NCBI GenBank assembly: GCA_004151065.3
Contig: NWUY0300002958.1
Location: 30,811-55,717 of the forward strand
From: Larix sibirica
Lineage: Eukaryota > Streptophyta > Pinopsida > Pinales > Pinaceae
Reading direction: 5' to 3'
Length of the DNA stretch: 24,907 bases
In this document: in pieces, positions 1-9,699 of the stretch
How positions within the stretch are numbered: position 1 is the stretch's first letter
How the letters are laid out: every line of letters starts with the position of its first letter
The notes under the pieces: model-generated
Databases searched by the model: none
Told to the model about the DNA's origin: nothing
What the model saw: only the letters and a program-made list of their open reading frames with translations
Position numbers and translations under genes: made by a program

Positions 1-25
1 AACCTAGTAAAACACAACTTCAACA
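1..25 (-). repeat. Start of copia 3' LTR, cut by window edge
   Basis: On the minus strand the sequence TGTTGAAGTTG follows the polypurine tract directly, as an LTR start should. Only 25 bases lie in the window. The TGTTG start mirrors the CAACA end of the 5' LTR at 4385-4381. Confidence 0.6.
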
Positions 26-40
26 ATCTCCCCCTTTTAT
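26..40 (-). other. Polypurine tract of copia element
   Basis: Minus strand ATAAAAGGGGGAGAT abuts the TGTTG start of the 3' LTR. This is the expected plus-strand priming site, and it fixes the 3' end of the internal region. Confidence 0.65.
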
Positions 41-2159
41 TATGCATTCATATCTTTGCAATAACTTGTTGAAGTAGATCCCCCTATCTTCATGCTCCTT
101 GACTTTCATCTTATCCTGCACCTTTTGTTTTACTTTCTTACTCTCCCACTTTCACAACAAAGAGACACTCCCCTATTTGTATATTCTAATTTTTTTTCAT
201 GGATGCCATAGATATATCCACTGTATTCAACTTGTGGCTCTTCGTATTTGTTCTTTTTGACATCTTGGGAACAAAGTAATGCTCTCCATGTCTTTGTTTT
301 ATTTTCTCCCTCAACGGATTTGCAATGTTGTCCCCTATCAATGTATTATTTATGATTTTATTCTATTTTCAAACAATTTCTTGCTTCTCTCCCCTTGTTT
401 AGGTACTTCTCTGCTGATCCAATCAATCAAGATGCCCCGGGGAGAATCTCAATTCTGAGTCCAAGCAACCACAAGGCCTAAGCTCAATTCCTTTCCTTCC
501 AATGTTGCTTGAAGGTTTCATATCCCATAACTAATGTATTTTTGTCTATGTATATTTTTCTGAACCATGGTCAAGTCGTTGGCATCTCCATTAGGTCAAA
601 CATAATGGAAATATTTCCTTAAAAAGGGGCCTACTACCAGCAAATGATGTTTTACACTGTTTTCAAGGGATGCCATGAATTTATGAGTTTTTCAATAATA
701 TCATGCCACATTCATCTCGAATCTAGGCTTATTTCCATAGCCAAACAATGTCAGGTTTGCCACAAAAATTTTCCAATGATCAAATGATGTATTTCAATCC
801 TCAATCTGAAAGATAATGTTGTTTCTTCGAACTTCAGAGATTTCTATGATTAAAGCTCTTATATTCATGATTCATCCTATCTGCAATAAATGTCTATTAC
901 TTGGGGTTTCCTCTATGATTTTGATAGATGAACCATCTGTTCATCTAAATCATCTACTCTTTGTACTTGTATGAGACACTAGTAATTTCAAATTATCCTT
1001 ACAACATAGTCCAAATCTACTCAAATAGTCCTTAAATTTGTCCGCAAAACACTCTTCAATTTTGCCTTGAAACTTGTGCCAAAATCACCCTCAATGTTTT
1101 CAAAAAATAGTCCTGCAATAAGACATCTTGAGGTTGTCCTCAACTCTGCAATAAGGTGTGCTAAAGAATAGGCTTAATTTTGCAACAAAACTTAGTTAAA
1201 TCTGCATCAAGACTACTTCAAATCTCCATCAAGACATGCTTCAAATCTGCAATCAATAATGTCACATCAACTCTTCAAAGATGCTATATGCCTTCATAGC
1301 TTCTAAGGAATCTTCCAACTTCTGATCTTGATCATGCTAATATACTTTTGCAAGTAACTTCATGATCTCACCTTTGCAATTTGGCATTCTAGGTGGTCTT
1401 TAAAAAAAATGGTCACCAATATTTTGCATTTTAGTTCTACATATATTCCTTCATCAATGTAATGCTCTTTGATTCCCCTATTTCCAGCGAGTCAGATCTG
1501 CTATAAAAAGATGTCATTATATGTAAAGCTTGTTGTTATGCTAATCTTGTTTCAAAGGCCGTCACATGTACTACAAAGATCCCATAATGTTGTTCATAAA
1601 CTCCATCAATCTACAATATATCCTCTAAAAATTATTAGCTACATAGACTTCGTATTTGCAATAATATGTTGGTCAAGATATGCTCATAGAGCTATTGTGA
1701 TAGCTTCTATCACAAAGATTTCATTCATCATTCTCATTTAGAGTTGCTTCTTCATCTTCATTCACTTGCTTTGCAACATTATTTTTGGTTAGTGGTTCCT
1801 GTTCTGCAGGTACATTTTAGTTCTCATATTCTCATCATCAACACCATCAAGCTGGGGAATTTTGAGAGCATCATGCTTGGCTCTTGTTTCTCTCCTAAGT
1901 TTATGTTCTCTTCATATTTTATATAATTTTCCATACTGTTACTGAGCTATCCTTTGTTGACTTTCAAGAGAGATACACTTTGTTGGTCGCCAAAAAACTC
2001 TAAAAATTTGTCATAGTAATGATGATTCATCATGGATCAGATATGCACAAAACATTGTGGACTGTATTGAAAATAAAACATACTACTGTCATATAAAAAT
2101 ATCTCCTCAATGGTATATTTGTTGGTATGTCACACTGTTTGGGAATGGACATCTTCTTG
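41..2159 (-). other. Non-coding 3' internal region of copia element
   Basis: About 2.1 kb between the gag remnant and the polypurine tract. Minus-strand frames are closed by frequent stops, and I found no integrase, RT or RNase H motif. One short open patch near 1960-2035 (FLEFFGDQQSVSLLKVN) matches nothing I know. The plus-strand ORFs at 1469-1741 and 1744-1926 look like chance ORFs. The region holds a degenerate short-period repeat near 1141-1256. Confidence 0.5.
1141..1256. repeat. Degenerate 22-23 bp tandem repeat
   Basis: Units TCTGCATCAAGACTACTTCAAA (1201-1222, not written beyond its length) and a one-base-longer variant at 1223-1245 lie head to tail. A third begins at 1246, and looser copies starting TCTGCAA occur upstream near 1145. 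It lies inside the non-coding part of the copia element. Confidence 0.55.
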
Positions 2160-4318
2160 TTGTTTTAGGGTTGTAATCTTATCTTCTAAAGCTGCCACTT
2201 CTTCACCAAACTCCACCTCATCTCCTTGAGGTCTTCTTCACTTTTGCAGATTTGAGAATAAAAAAAGAGGATTGAGAGAATTATCTCTCAATTCTTCAGC
2301 ATGCCAAACGATCTCTGTGCTATTTTTAGGATTAATAGTTTCTCTGCTTTCAACCATTGTATTTCCCAGCTTCAAGATAAGAGGTTTGTTTTGGTTCTCT
2401 ATTGCGTGATTTGTTCTTTCATTTTCTGCATATAGTGCCAATCCACTGACTCCCACCTTTTGTTCTTATAGTTTCTTTTCCCATGCTTTTGTGCATTTTT
2501 CTTCCTTCTGTTTGGCAATGGTACTCTTTTCTTTATTTTGAACGTATAGAACTGATTGACAATCTTCCTCACTTTGCTTCTTTGGTTTTCTCTTCCATAC
2601 TTTAGTCAACTCCTTCTCATGTTTGATAAGAGAATTTTCTTTCATAGGAGGTTTCACTAAGCTTCTTCAGTCATGAGATATGTGTATGATAGCTATGAAA
2701 TTTGTAACATTCAACCTTGTAGGGAGGCATGTAGACATCTGTGTTTCTTACTTGAAAATTTATTGCATAAGCTCTGCAATCTACGGCTTTATGACCAAAA
2801 TTATTGCAAGCATAACAATAACTAAGAAAGATATTTTGATACCTGGATGTAGAAGTTATTATTGGTGGTGCAACTCTTCTGTATTTATGCTTGTATAACA
2901 ATTGTTGATCATGACTTCCTTCTTTGTAGTTGTATTTTCTTTGATTGGAGCTTCTAAGGACATCTGCATAGCTTCTAGGCCTCTCTTCACTTCTCGTCTC
3001 TGGTAGCTTGGAAATTTTTCCCTCTTCAAAGCTCTTCCAATTGTTGTCATACCCAAGACCAGTCTTATCAAGTGGTGATCTTTGATAGTTTAGAATATTA
3101 TCTAAGCTCATTGATCTCTTCTCAAACTTCAAGTTTGTCTTCAATTGGATAACTGTATTTTCCAATTCTTTTCTTAGAGAAACAATCCTAATTCATGTTC
3201 TTGACAAATTTCTTCTTTCTCTTTTAACTGTCCTATTAGAACTTCTTCAATTTTCTTAGCCTCTTCATCTTGAATCATAGAACTCTTTTAAAGCTTCAAG
3301 GTTGTGCTTAGCTAGGTAGCTTTCTCTTCTAATTCTTTTCTTAGAAAGGTAATTTCAGTCTCTTGCTTCTTATAGATTTCTTCCTTCTCCTTTAGTTGAC
3401 TTGTCAAAGTTTCTATAATTTTTTTTGCCTCTTCCACTTGTGCTTTTAGACTGATAATAGTCTTTTCAGTCTCTTCGGTGCTGTCACGATTTTCTTCTTT
3501 ACATCCATTTAGCTTCTCTTTGAGAAATGCATTTTTCTTTTAGATCTCATTGATTTAATCTAGGGCGCATATTAGTTCTTGATTTTCAAAAGGATTCAAG
3601 TTTGCGAGAAGAACTTCATCTAAGTCACTACCAAAGTCATCAAAATAAACTGTTGTCTTCTTTGTAGTAGAGCTTCTTCTTATTGCTATGGTATTCTTCA
3701 TCATAACTATCTTCACTTGCATAAGGACATTTTGAAGCATAATTATCTATTTTACCATAATTGAAACATTTGTTAGGTAACTTACCTTTGCATGTGCCAT
3801 CTTTTCTTCTAATTTTCTTCACCTTCACAGAGTTTGTTTCTTCTTCATCCGATTCATCAGTAGAACTCTTATTTAAATTTTATTGGCTGTCTTTTGTATT
3901 CTAATTTGAATCTTCTAAGGTTGATTCCCTTTTTTATTACTTTTCTTTTCGATTATCTTCATATTCTTGACCAATAGGCTCTTCTTCCAATTTTGTGAGG
4001 AGAGATACTTTTAAGTAAGTATCTTGTAGCTTGTACCAAATCTCTTTGGCTGATGTACACTGCTTCAACTTGACTTTGTCATAATCTGGTAGATCACTCA
4101 ATGTGACATACATTGCCTTTGTGTTGTTTTCTCTTGAATCATTTGCAACTACATCTGTTGGTGGATTTTTTGAGGGTGTAATTAGTGATGACTGAGTGTT
4201 AGACATCATACCCCAATGACTCCATATATTCCTTCTTCCTTTTACTCCATAATAGATGGTTTGTTCCATTGAAAAAAGGAGCTCTGTCTAGGAAAAAATC
4301 AAGTTCTTCAAAATCCAT
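2160..4318 (-). pseudogene. Copia-type Gag pseudogene with three zinc knuckles
   Basis: Gag would package element RNA in virus-like particles. The best start is the ATG at 4318-4316, 50 bp after the PBS. It opens MDFEELDFFLDRAPFFNGTN, followed by LLWSKR, the DUF4219-type N-terminus. A frameshift near 4170-4200 moves the UBN2-type core into another frame (NNTKAM, then CTSAKEIWYKLQDTY). Knuckle 1 at 3727-3768 reads CFNYGKIDNYASKC: the second Cys and the His are lost. Knuckle 2 at 2776-2817, CYACNNFGHKAVDC, is intact (CX2CX4HX4C). Knuckle 3 just after (CYKFHSYHTH) is damaged. A Lys/Glu-rich coiled-coil linker with several stops lies between knuckles 1 and 2. The C-terminus has a repeated KVWKRK...LYVQN / KAWEKK...LYAEN motif and stops before any protease. 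Family call firm; inactive. Confidence 0.8.
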
Positions 4319-4367
4319 TTGAGTTCAATATCTTCCTTCCAGTGGTTAAACTATTTGAAGGAACCTA

Positions 4368-4378
4368 CTCTGATACCA
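4368..4378 (-). other. Primer binding site, initiator Met tRNA
   Basis: Minus strand TGGTATCAGAG is complementary to the 3' end of initiator Met tRNA, the usual copia primer. It lies two bases inside the CAACA end of the 5' LTR and 50 bp before the gag ATG. Confidence 0.85.
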
Positions 4379-4380
4379 AT

Positions 4381-5031
4381 TGTTGGAATATATAATGCAA
4401 TACTATAATTCATGCCCAAAACTTCGTTACTGGTTTCCTCTGTCGAATTTACTTATTTCCAAAACTTATGTACAATTTGTCTACATGTTCAAGCTTTTAC
4501 ACAATCTATGCTATACCTGAAGTTGCTATCTCAGAGCTCAATATTTTTGTCACACCTCTTCCTTTATCTAGACATGATGCCTTTAATACCCAAATCCACT
4601 AAATCGTATCATGTGTTACTCAAAAACAAATTCATCTATTCTAAACTTCATTCTTCATATTTCGCGCCCCTTAGATCACTCTATTTCTCCACACGACCTC
4701 TTCCTTTGGTGCCCACACTCCTCAAAGCACCTCTCACTCCCACTTAAAATGCGTCAAGTCGTTTTTATTTATACAATTCATCAATTTGTCTTGGGTCGAT
4801 CCGTTCGTTTGGCATGGGGTATTAGCTGGAAGGGACGACCCATTCATGGACAAAGTGAGTTCATTACATGGGTAATATACCACCAATCATGGATATAAAA
4901 TTCATGTCATTGTTATTCAATAGAGACCAACTTATTCGTGGAGATTTTAAGATTTTTAAATTATAATATTCATGTCCTGTTAATTCATCTAGAGATGGCA
5001 TTAAGCACAATTCATGTCCTTATTTTCAACA
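4381..5031 (-). repeat. Copia 5' LTR
   Basis: The inner edge is exact: the minus strand ends TTCCAACA before the PBS. The outer edge is either TGTTGAA at 5031 or a decayed start near 5267. A TATA box lies at 4766-4773, leaving about 385 bp for R plus U5. The plus-strand ORFs here (4412-4747, 4611-4898) are shadows within the LTR. Confidence 0.65.
4766..4773 (-). promoter_or_regulatory. LTR TATA box
   Basis: Minus strand TATAAATA in GTATAAATAAAAACG sits mid-LTR, where the U3 promoter of a copia LTR is expected. No other core element could be confirmed. Confidence 0.5.
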
Positions 5032-5640
5032 AAAATGTCCAACCTAACTGACCCACAACCTATAGGAAATCCGGTAACACATGTTCTATGGTTCCAGTAA
5101 TTTAAACACATGTTGACAATGTTGGATAATTACCGGAACTCTTGTAGCTTATTCTAGTAATACATGTTTTGGGGTTTTGGTTTTAAAATGATTTGATGTG
5201 CACTTTGTGGACCAATCATGGCACCATGCATTTGGCTTGCTCAGCACTCTAATTAAACAACTTCATGAACTGATCAACAATTGGATTACCAGATTTCATC
5301 TGTTGTAGTTTTGGTAGTTGGGATGGGTGTTTTATTTTGGTAGTTGCATTTTGGTAGTGAGCCTTACTCAATAGTTCCGGTAGTTGAGTAGCTTTCAGTA
5401 TTAACTGGGTAACTATCAGAAGTCCTGTACATAATGCCAGAGACTATCAAACCCAAATTTAATCAAATGGTTGTAGCTTATCTTCTTTTTGTCTATGATG
5501 TGCATATCATAGTTGTCCATGCATTCTTCAACTCCCATGCTTGTAGATAATGGTACTAGCAATTGCAAAGACTTGTTGTAGACATCTCACTTCTTGTATT
5601 GGCATTAATGTCACCACACTTCAAACACTTTGACATCAAT
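5032..5640. other. Gene-free spacer with GGTAGT motif cluster
   Basis: No coding signal. TTTTGGTAGTTG occurs at 5309-5320 and 5335-5346, with a third partial copy at 5349-5358. Further CCGGTAA/GGTAGTT-like words are scattered from 5070 to 5420. The first part may still belong to the copia LTR, depending on its outer edge. Confidence 0.4.
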
Positions 5641-6653
5641 GACAACAATATTTCCAACACCCAATATTTTAGGGATTTGCAATTCTACCTTAGATAATAT
5701 ACCACTATAATTATTGTTTAAAGATCTCCATGGCTCCTTCAACTTCCTTCAAATTTTGGTATCTTTTTTACATCCCTTCATTTCCCAATCAACTAACTTG
5801 ACTTTGACAACCTTCGATGTATATACAAAATGTCTTGCAGTTGATATGGCCAATATTTCATCAAATTTTTTCCATTCCTTTCATACCAAATCCAAAAAAT
5901 CATCCTCCTCATGCCAAGTTGGGTTGAAATTGAAAGGTATGGAAGGTTTCTCATCCTTGAAATTGAAGTGTAGATAAATTCGATTATGGTTTGAGCCTTT
6001 TCCAAATCCAAGCCATGATCTATATATATGAATCCAATGTAAGAGATGGTCAATCACAATAAATTTGTCTAGTCTTTTGGAAACCCTTGTATCCTAAGAA
6101 TGATTATTCCTTCAAGTAGTTCTCAAGCTTGGTTACTCTACATCAACCAAGCCCAATGTCTTGATCTTGTGAATAAGGAAAATGACGAGCCCATCAATTC
6201 GGGTTGTAAATTCCCATAGTTTTGAGCAATCTAGTGTAAATTTCAAATCACCTCCAATAATCAAGTTGGTTTCCTTTATAGATTCCATGGAAAATAACCT
6301 CTCCCAAAAAACCTACTTACCCTCATATGGACCATACACATTCATCATAGTTGCTTATATCCCCAATCTATTGCATGTGAATTCTATGGACATACTTGAA
6401 AAAATAGAAAAAATGTTAGTCAAAGTAATTTGAGATCTCCAACCTATGATAAGTCCCCTAGAAAGGCCAAAAGAGTCCATAGTTAAGAACTCCCAACCTT
6501 CAATAACTTCTTATTCCCCATCAAGGCTTCACATTTGCACTCTGCTTCTTGCACCTGAAGTATTTTCAAAGCTTCTAATTCAACTAATCTAAAAAAGGAA
6601 AGTCACTTTGTGGGGATACCCATAACCCCAACATTGATAAATAAAATATTCAT
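5640..6653 (-). pseudogene. LINE A ORF2, endonuclease part only
   Basis: This is the exonuclease-endonuclease-phosphatase domain that nicks target DNA. The likely start is the ATG at 6653-6651, opening MNILFINV where the family has M-x-I-x-x-W-N. In order follow LVELEALKILQVQEA (6560-6620), MDSFGLSRGLIIGW (about 6440-6475), MNVYGPYEGK (6325-6355), LIIGGDLKF (about 6235-6265), KRLDKFIVIDH (about 6045-6080) and FNFNPTWHEEDDFLDLV (about 5885-5935). Catalytic positions are decayed: GGD-x-N has become GGDLK, and the S-D-H-x-P-I motif reads SNHNRI. At least three stops and several frameshifts occur. The RT half is missing, so the copy is truncated or the rest was removed. Confidence 0.75.
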
Positions 6654-6699
6654 TTAGTACGACATTTGATAGGCTTGGAATCTCTAAGCACCTCCATAA

Positions 6700-8103
6700 T
6701 TATCCTTTGTTTTCATTCTTTATCTCGACGATGGCCTTATCCTGAGCATGTTGTGAATAAGACTTATGGTCCACTGACATCGAAGGATGTCCTTTCCTTA
6801 TGTTTGCATCCAGACCCCCAAACATAGTGCCATTGAAGAATAACTTATATTTTATGGATTGAAGTTGATATCTACACGAAAATATATCATCAGAAGCAAT
6901 TGACAACACATCCCTGAAAATTGAACCCTCCCCTTGAGATTGGTTAGGAGGGAAAAAATTCTTTTATAAGAGGAAGGGAGGACAACATCATCTCTTGTCA
7001 CCTAATCAAAATCCCACAATAATAGATCCTTTTGCTTTTTATTTTGTTCCCTACTACCCAATTTAGAAATTAAGGTTCTCTAAGCTAAAGAAGGACACAT
7101 CTCTTTACCATCTACTAACTTTGCAAACAAAATAACATGTTTAGAAAAAATAATTACTTACTAGGAGTAATGCTTCAAGTCTCCATAACTAGAGATTTTG
7201 GAATTTTTCAAAAGTCCTTAAAGTTGACCACTACCCTAGAGACCCCTTTGTCCCTTTAGACTATCTCCATCTCCAAATTATTTTGCTGAATGGTTTGGTT
7301 TCCCACCACCAGGTTTATAACATTTTCAATGTTTACATGCAAAGGCTCCCCTTTAAACCCACAACCTAAACATAATAGTCCCCATTTCACCTCTACATCC
7401 ATAATATGAGATGGTTTTGGATACTTTTCTAGTGATTTTTTCTCTTCTAACCAATAGTTTTGCATAGTATCATTATGCTATAAAGGAGACACAACATCTG
7501 CACCCCCCATGACTACATTAACTTTATCCAATTACACATAGTTTTATTTTTTTAGTAGAGTGTTGTCTGTTGGAAGAATTGAATATCTAATTCCTTCTAA
7601 AACATTAGACTTGAAATTACCCTTGGGTATTTAGTTTTAACCCTTTCCTTAATCATGCATAGTTTCCCTCTTCAATCAAACTTCTTAATGGAGTGCTTAG
7701 GACAATTTCCCCCCAAATGACCTTGTATATGGCACCACATGCAGTAGAAAGACAAACTGATCTAATCTAGAACCTGAGTAAATTTATTATCACACATTTA
7801 TATGTCAATCTCTTGACCAATCCCTTAGCCGGGCCAATATGGACTAAGTCTCTTGCTACAAAAAAATAAGCACTATGTTTGAAAGAGTTTTCTAAAAAAA
7901 TCAATTTTCCCAAATTGTTGCCCAAATCCCTTAAGAATTTGTCACACTAAAGCTCAACAAGGTTACCTAGAAGTTAGATTCCTTGTCTCACACCTTAAAT
8001 CAAAACAAGGATGGTATGGTGTGCCAAAAAAATAGATCCCCATAACCATTTACCCTTCATAATGTGTTCATAATACTCCTTTAAATTGAATCTAAATCCC
8101 ATC
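6700..8103 (-). pseudogene. LINE A ORF1 (DUF4283 + CCHC knuckle)
   Basis: ORF1 of plant LINEs encodes an RNA-binding protein. The DUF4283 part lies at 7800-8103: FRFNLKEYYEHIMKGKWLWG, then LRDLGNNLGKLIFLENSF, then VARDLVHIGPAKGLVKRLTY, which follow the family order. A CCHC knuckle CMWCHIQGHLGGNC (CX2CX4HX4C, intact) lies at 7702-7743. The C-terminal tail is low-complexity and broken into short ORFs (7256-7465, 6700-6909). The N-terminal side is cut at about 8105 by the PLE. Interior stops rule out function. The family call is firm; the exact C-terminal end is not. Confidence 0.7.
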
Positions 8104-8116
8104 TACCCTTTATACT

Positions 8117-8876
8117 TGATATGAAAAACTGGAGCATATCCAGTAAGTGACACTCGATATTATTGAAGGCTTCCAAGGAGAACTATATGAGCAAACTTGT
8201 GGTCTGTCTATGGGAAACCCATTGTCACCTATAGTAGCAAACTTGTTCATGGAAAACTTTGAACAAAAATCCCTTGTTTCAACACATATGAAGCCAAACT
8301 GGTGGTTAAGATATGTTGATGACACCTTTGTTATCTGGGGCCATGGAAAGAATGAATTGGACAAGTTTGTTGAACATATGAACAACCAATGCAACTCAAT
8401 CAAATTCATAATGGAGCTTGAATAAAATGGATCCTTACCATTCCTTGATGTCACAATAATAAAAAAGTAGGATGGTGGAATAACACATAAGGTGTATAGA
8501 AAGAAAACCCATACAAACCACCACCTTCAAGCAAATTCTCACACCACCCTGATAAAAAACTAGGGGTTCTCAATACTTTAATCACAAGGGCCAAAATAAT
8601 CTTGGACACAGAGAACATTGAGCATGAGAAAAGGCATCTAAGAAAAGTCTAATTAAACAATGGATACACTCTTTCACAAATCAACAAAACATTCTCCAAA
8701 GAAGAAAGGCAACAAAGGAGATCCCAAGAGTCCACCAGAGCAAGTAATCTAGGATACCATAAAGCGTTTCTTACATATGTTCAAGGAGTAACCGACAGGA
8801 CTGCGAAACATTTGAAAAAGAAAAACATTGATCCACAATTTTTTCTCCACTTTGCGGCATCAAGAAGCTTCTCAGA
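8117..8876 (+). pseudogene. PLE reverse transcriptase (C-terminal half)
   Basis: The reverse transcriptase copies element RNA at a nicked target. The visible part has FQGELYEQTCGLSMGNPLSP, then ANLFMENFEQ, then WLRYVDDTFVIWGHG with the catalytic YVDD at 8312-8323, then LPFLDV (about 8437-8455) and VYRKKTHTNHHLQANSH (about 8492-8542). Next comes GVLNTLITRAKIILDTENIE in a shifted frame, then LGYHKAFLTYVQGVTDRTAK. These match the order of PLE RTs. A TAA lies at 8144-8146, another directly after FIMELE, plus a TAG near 8468, a TAA near 8650 and frameshifts near 8560 and 8850. Fingers and the first catalytic Asp are absent through 5' truncation. Confidence 0.85.
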
Positions 8877-9225
8877 TCAGTGAAAGATCCAATGAACCCA
8901 ATGTTACAAAAATGGGTTTATGAAATTCCATGTGCTTGTGGAAAATATTACTTCGAAGAAACACGGAGATCTATCCAAGAAAGGGTTAAAGAACATAGTG
9001 CATACATCCATTTGAATAGAATTCATAAATATGCATTAGCAGAACACTCAAACATAACAAAGCATCCCATACAAATGGGGGATACAACAATTTTAGCCAG
9101 AGTTAACATTTGGTCAAAAAGAAGGATAAGAGAGGCAATTGAAATTGTTAAAACCCTGACTGTCTAAATCGTGATAATGGATTAAATATCAGTAGAACCT
9201 AGCTACCTACTCTTCTCTATTGAAT
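8856..9225 (+). pseudogene. PLE GIY-YIG endonuclease domain
   Basis: This domain nicks target DNA for PLE priming. The frame opens GIKKLLRSVKDPMNPMLQKW and runs open to 9167. The GIY position reads WVY (in KWVYEIPCACGKYY). The YIG position has decayed to YFE (YFEETRRSIQERVKEH), while the Arg in RSIQER is kept. IHKYALAEHS and RRIREAIEIVKTLTV follow, as in the family. After a one-base shift the conserved end continues as LNRDNGLNISRT with a stop in place of the usual Trp. The Cys pair C-A-C typical of PLE endonucleases is kept. Loss of the Gly of YIG makes activity unlikely. Confidence 0.85.
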
Positions 9226-9445
9226 TATATCCATAGGTTGAAGGTATAATTAATTTGGTTTGGATGACCTTCACTATCCAAAGTTTAATAATTAAAATAA
9301 AAGCAAAATTAAGATATACTTTGGATAGATTCAAAAAGCAATTCAACTATCTTATTATGAAGGAGCCACTCAAAACAAAGATGTTGTTTCTATCTATCCT
9401 TGAAAGAAAATATGAGAAAGGCCTCAACATCATCAATGTCTTGAA

Positions 9446-9476
9446 GATGAGCCTAGATAGGGCTTGAAACGTTGAC
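9446..9476 (+). other. Hammerhead-like motif in PLE 3' tail
   Basis: GATGA (9446-9450), GCC (9451-9453), a seven-base loop, GGC (9461-9463), TT, then GAAAC (9466-9470) and GTTGAC. This recalls the hammerhead core CUGAUGA-stem II-GAAA that PLEs are known to carry. The CU before GAUGA is AA here and two extra bases separate stem II from GAAA, so it would be a decayed copy or only a look-alike. Confidence 0.3.
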
Positions 9477-9699
9477 ACAAATATGGATTCCACTGCATTC
9501 TCTCCAATAGATACCAACATTTCATCCCGGGGATTCTCAACTAATATAATTATTGAAGGCATCCATTTAAGGTATTTTCTATCATTTTCACATGAAATAA
9601 ACTTCCAATCAAGGTTTTTACCAACAAACTCTAATATCTAGCTAACCCTAATATCCTCTTCGAGTATCATCTTCACGTGTTGTTTCCATTTTATGATGA

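Larger units (their letters stand above)
1..5031 (-). mobile_element. Gag-only Ty1/copia-like LTR retrotransposon
   Basis: Read on the minus strand, the element runs 5' LTR (from 4381 upward), a PBS matching initiator Met tRNA, a gag reading frame, a long non-coding stretch, a polypurine tract (26-40) and the first bases of a 3' LTR (25 down to 1). Both LTR ends carry TGTTG/CAACA termini. The internal region is only about 4.35 kb, and I find no protease DSG motif, integrase, reverse transcriptase or RNase H in it, so it looks non-autonomous and would need enzymes in trans. The outer edge of the 5' LTR is uncertain: TGTTGAA at 5031 is one choice. A stretch at 5250-5267 that resembles the 3' LTR start (shared GAAGTTGT) is another, which would add about 235 bp. 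Confidence 0.75.
8110..9545 (+). mobile_element. Penelope-like retroelement (GIY-YIG type), 5'-truncated
   Basis: An RT core is followed by a conserved linker and a GIY-YIG endonuclease, the hallmark of Penelope-like elements; no LINE or LTR family has this pairing. The 5' part of the RT is missing, which fits incomplete target-primed reverse transcription. A 3' tail of about 300 bp ends near 9545. In plants this class is known mainly from conifers ('Dryad' elements), so it is the best taxonomic clue here. Both flanks resemble one LINE ORF1 on the opposite strand, suggesting insertion into it. I could not define a clear target-site duplication. Confidence 0.85.

Noticed and set aside
1469-1926. 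Plus-strand ORFs of 90 and 60 codons
   Set aside because: No motif, low-complexity composition, and they lie antisense in the non-coding part of the minus-strand copia element.
4412-4898. Plus-strand ORFs of 111 and 95 codons
   Set aside because: They lie inside the copia 5' LTR, overlap each other and have no recognisable domain.
8110-8454. Minus-strand ORF of 114 codons
   Set aside because: Exact shadow of the PLE reverse transcriptase, whose YVDD and flanking motifs are on the plus strand.
9255-9562. ORFs on both strands after the PLE endonuclease
   Set aside because: They lie in the PLE 3' tail, overlap each other and carry no family motif.
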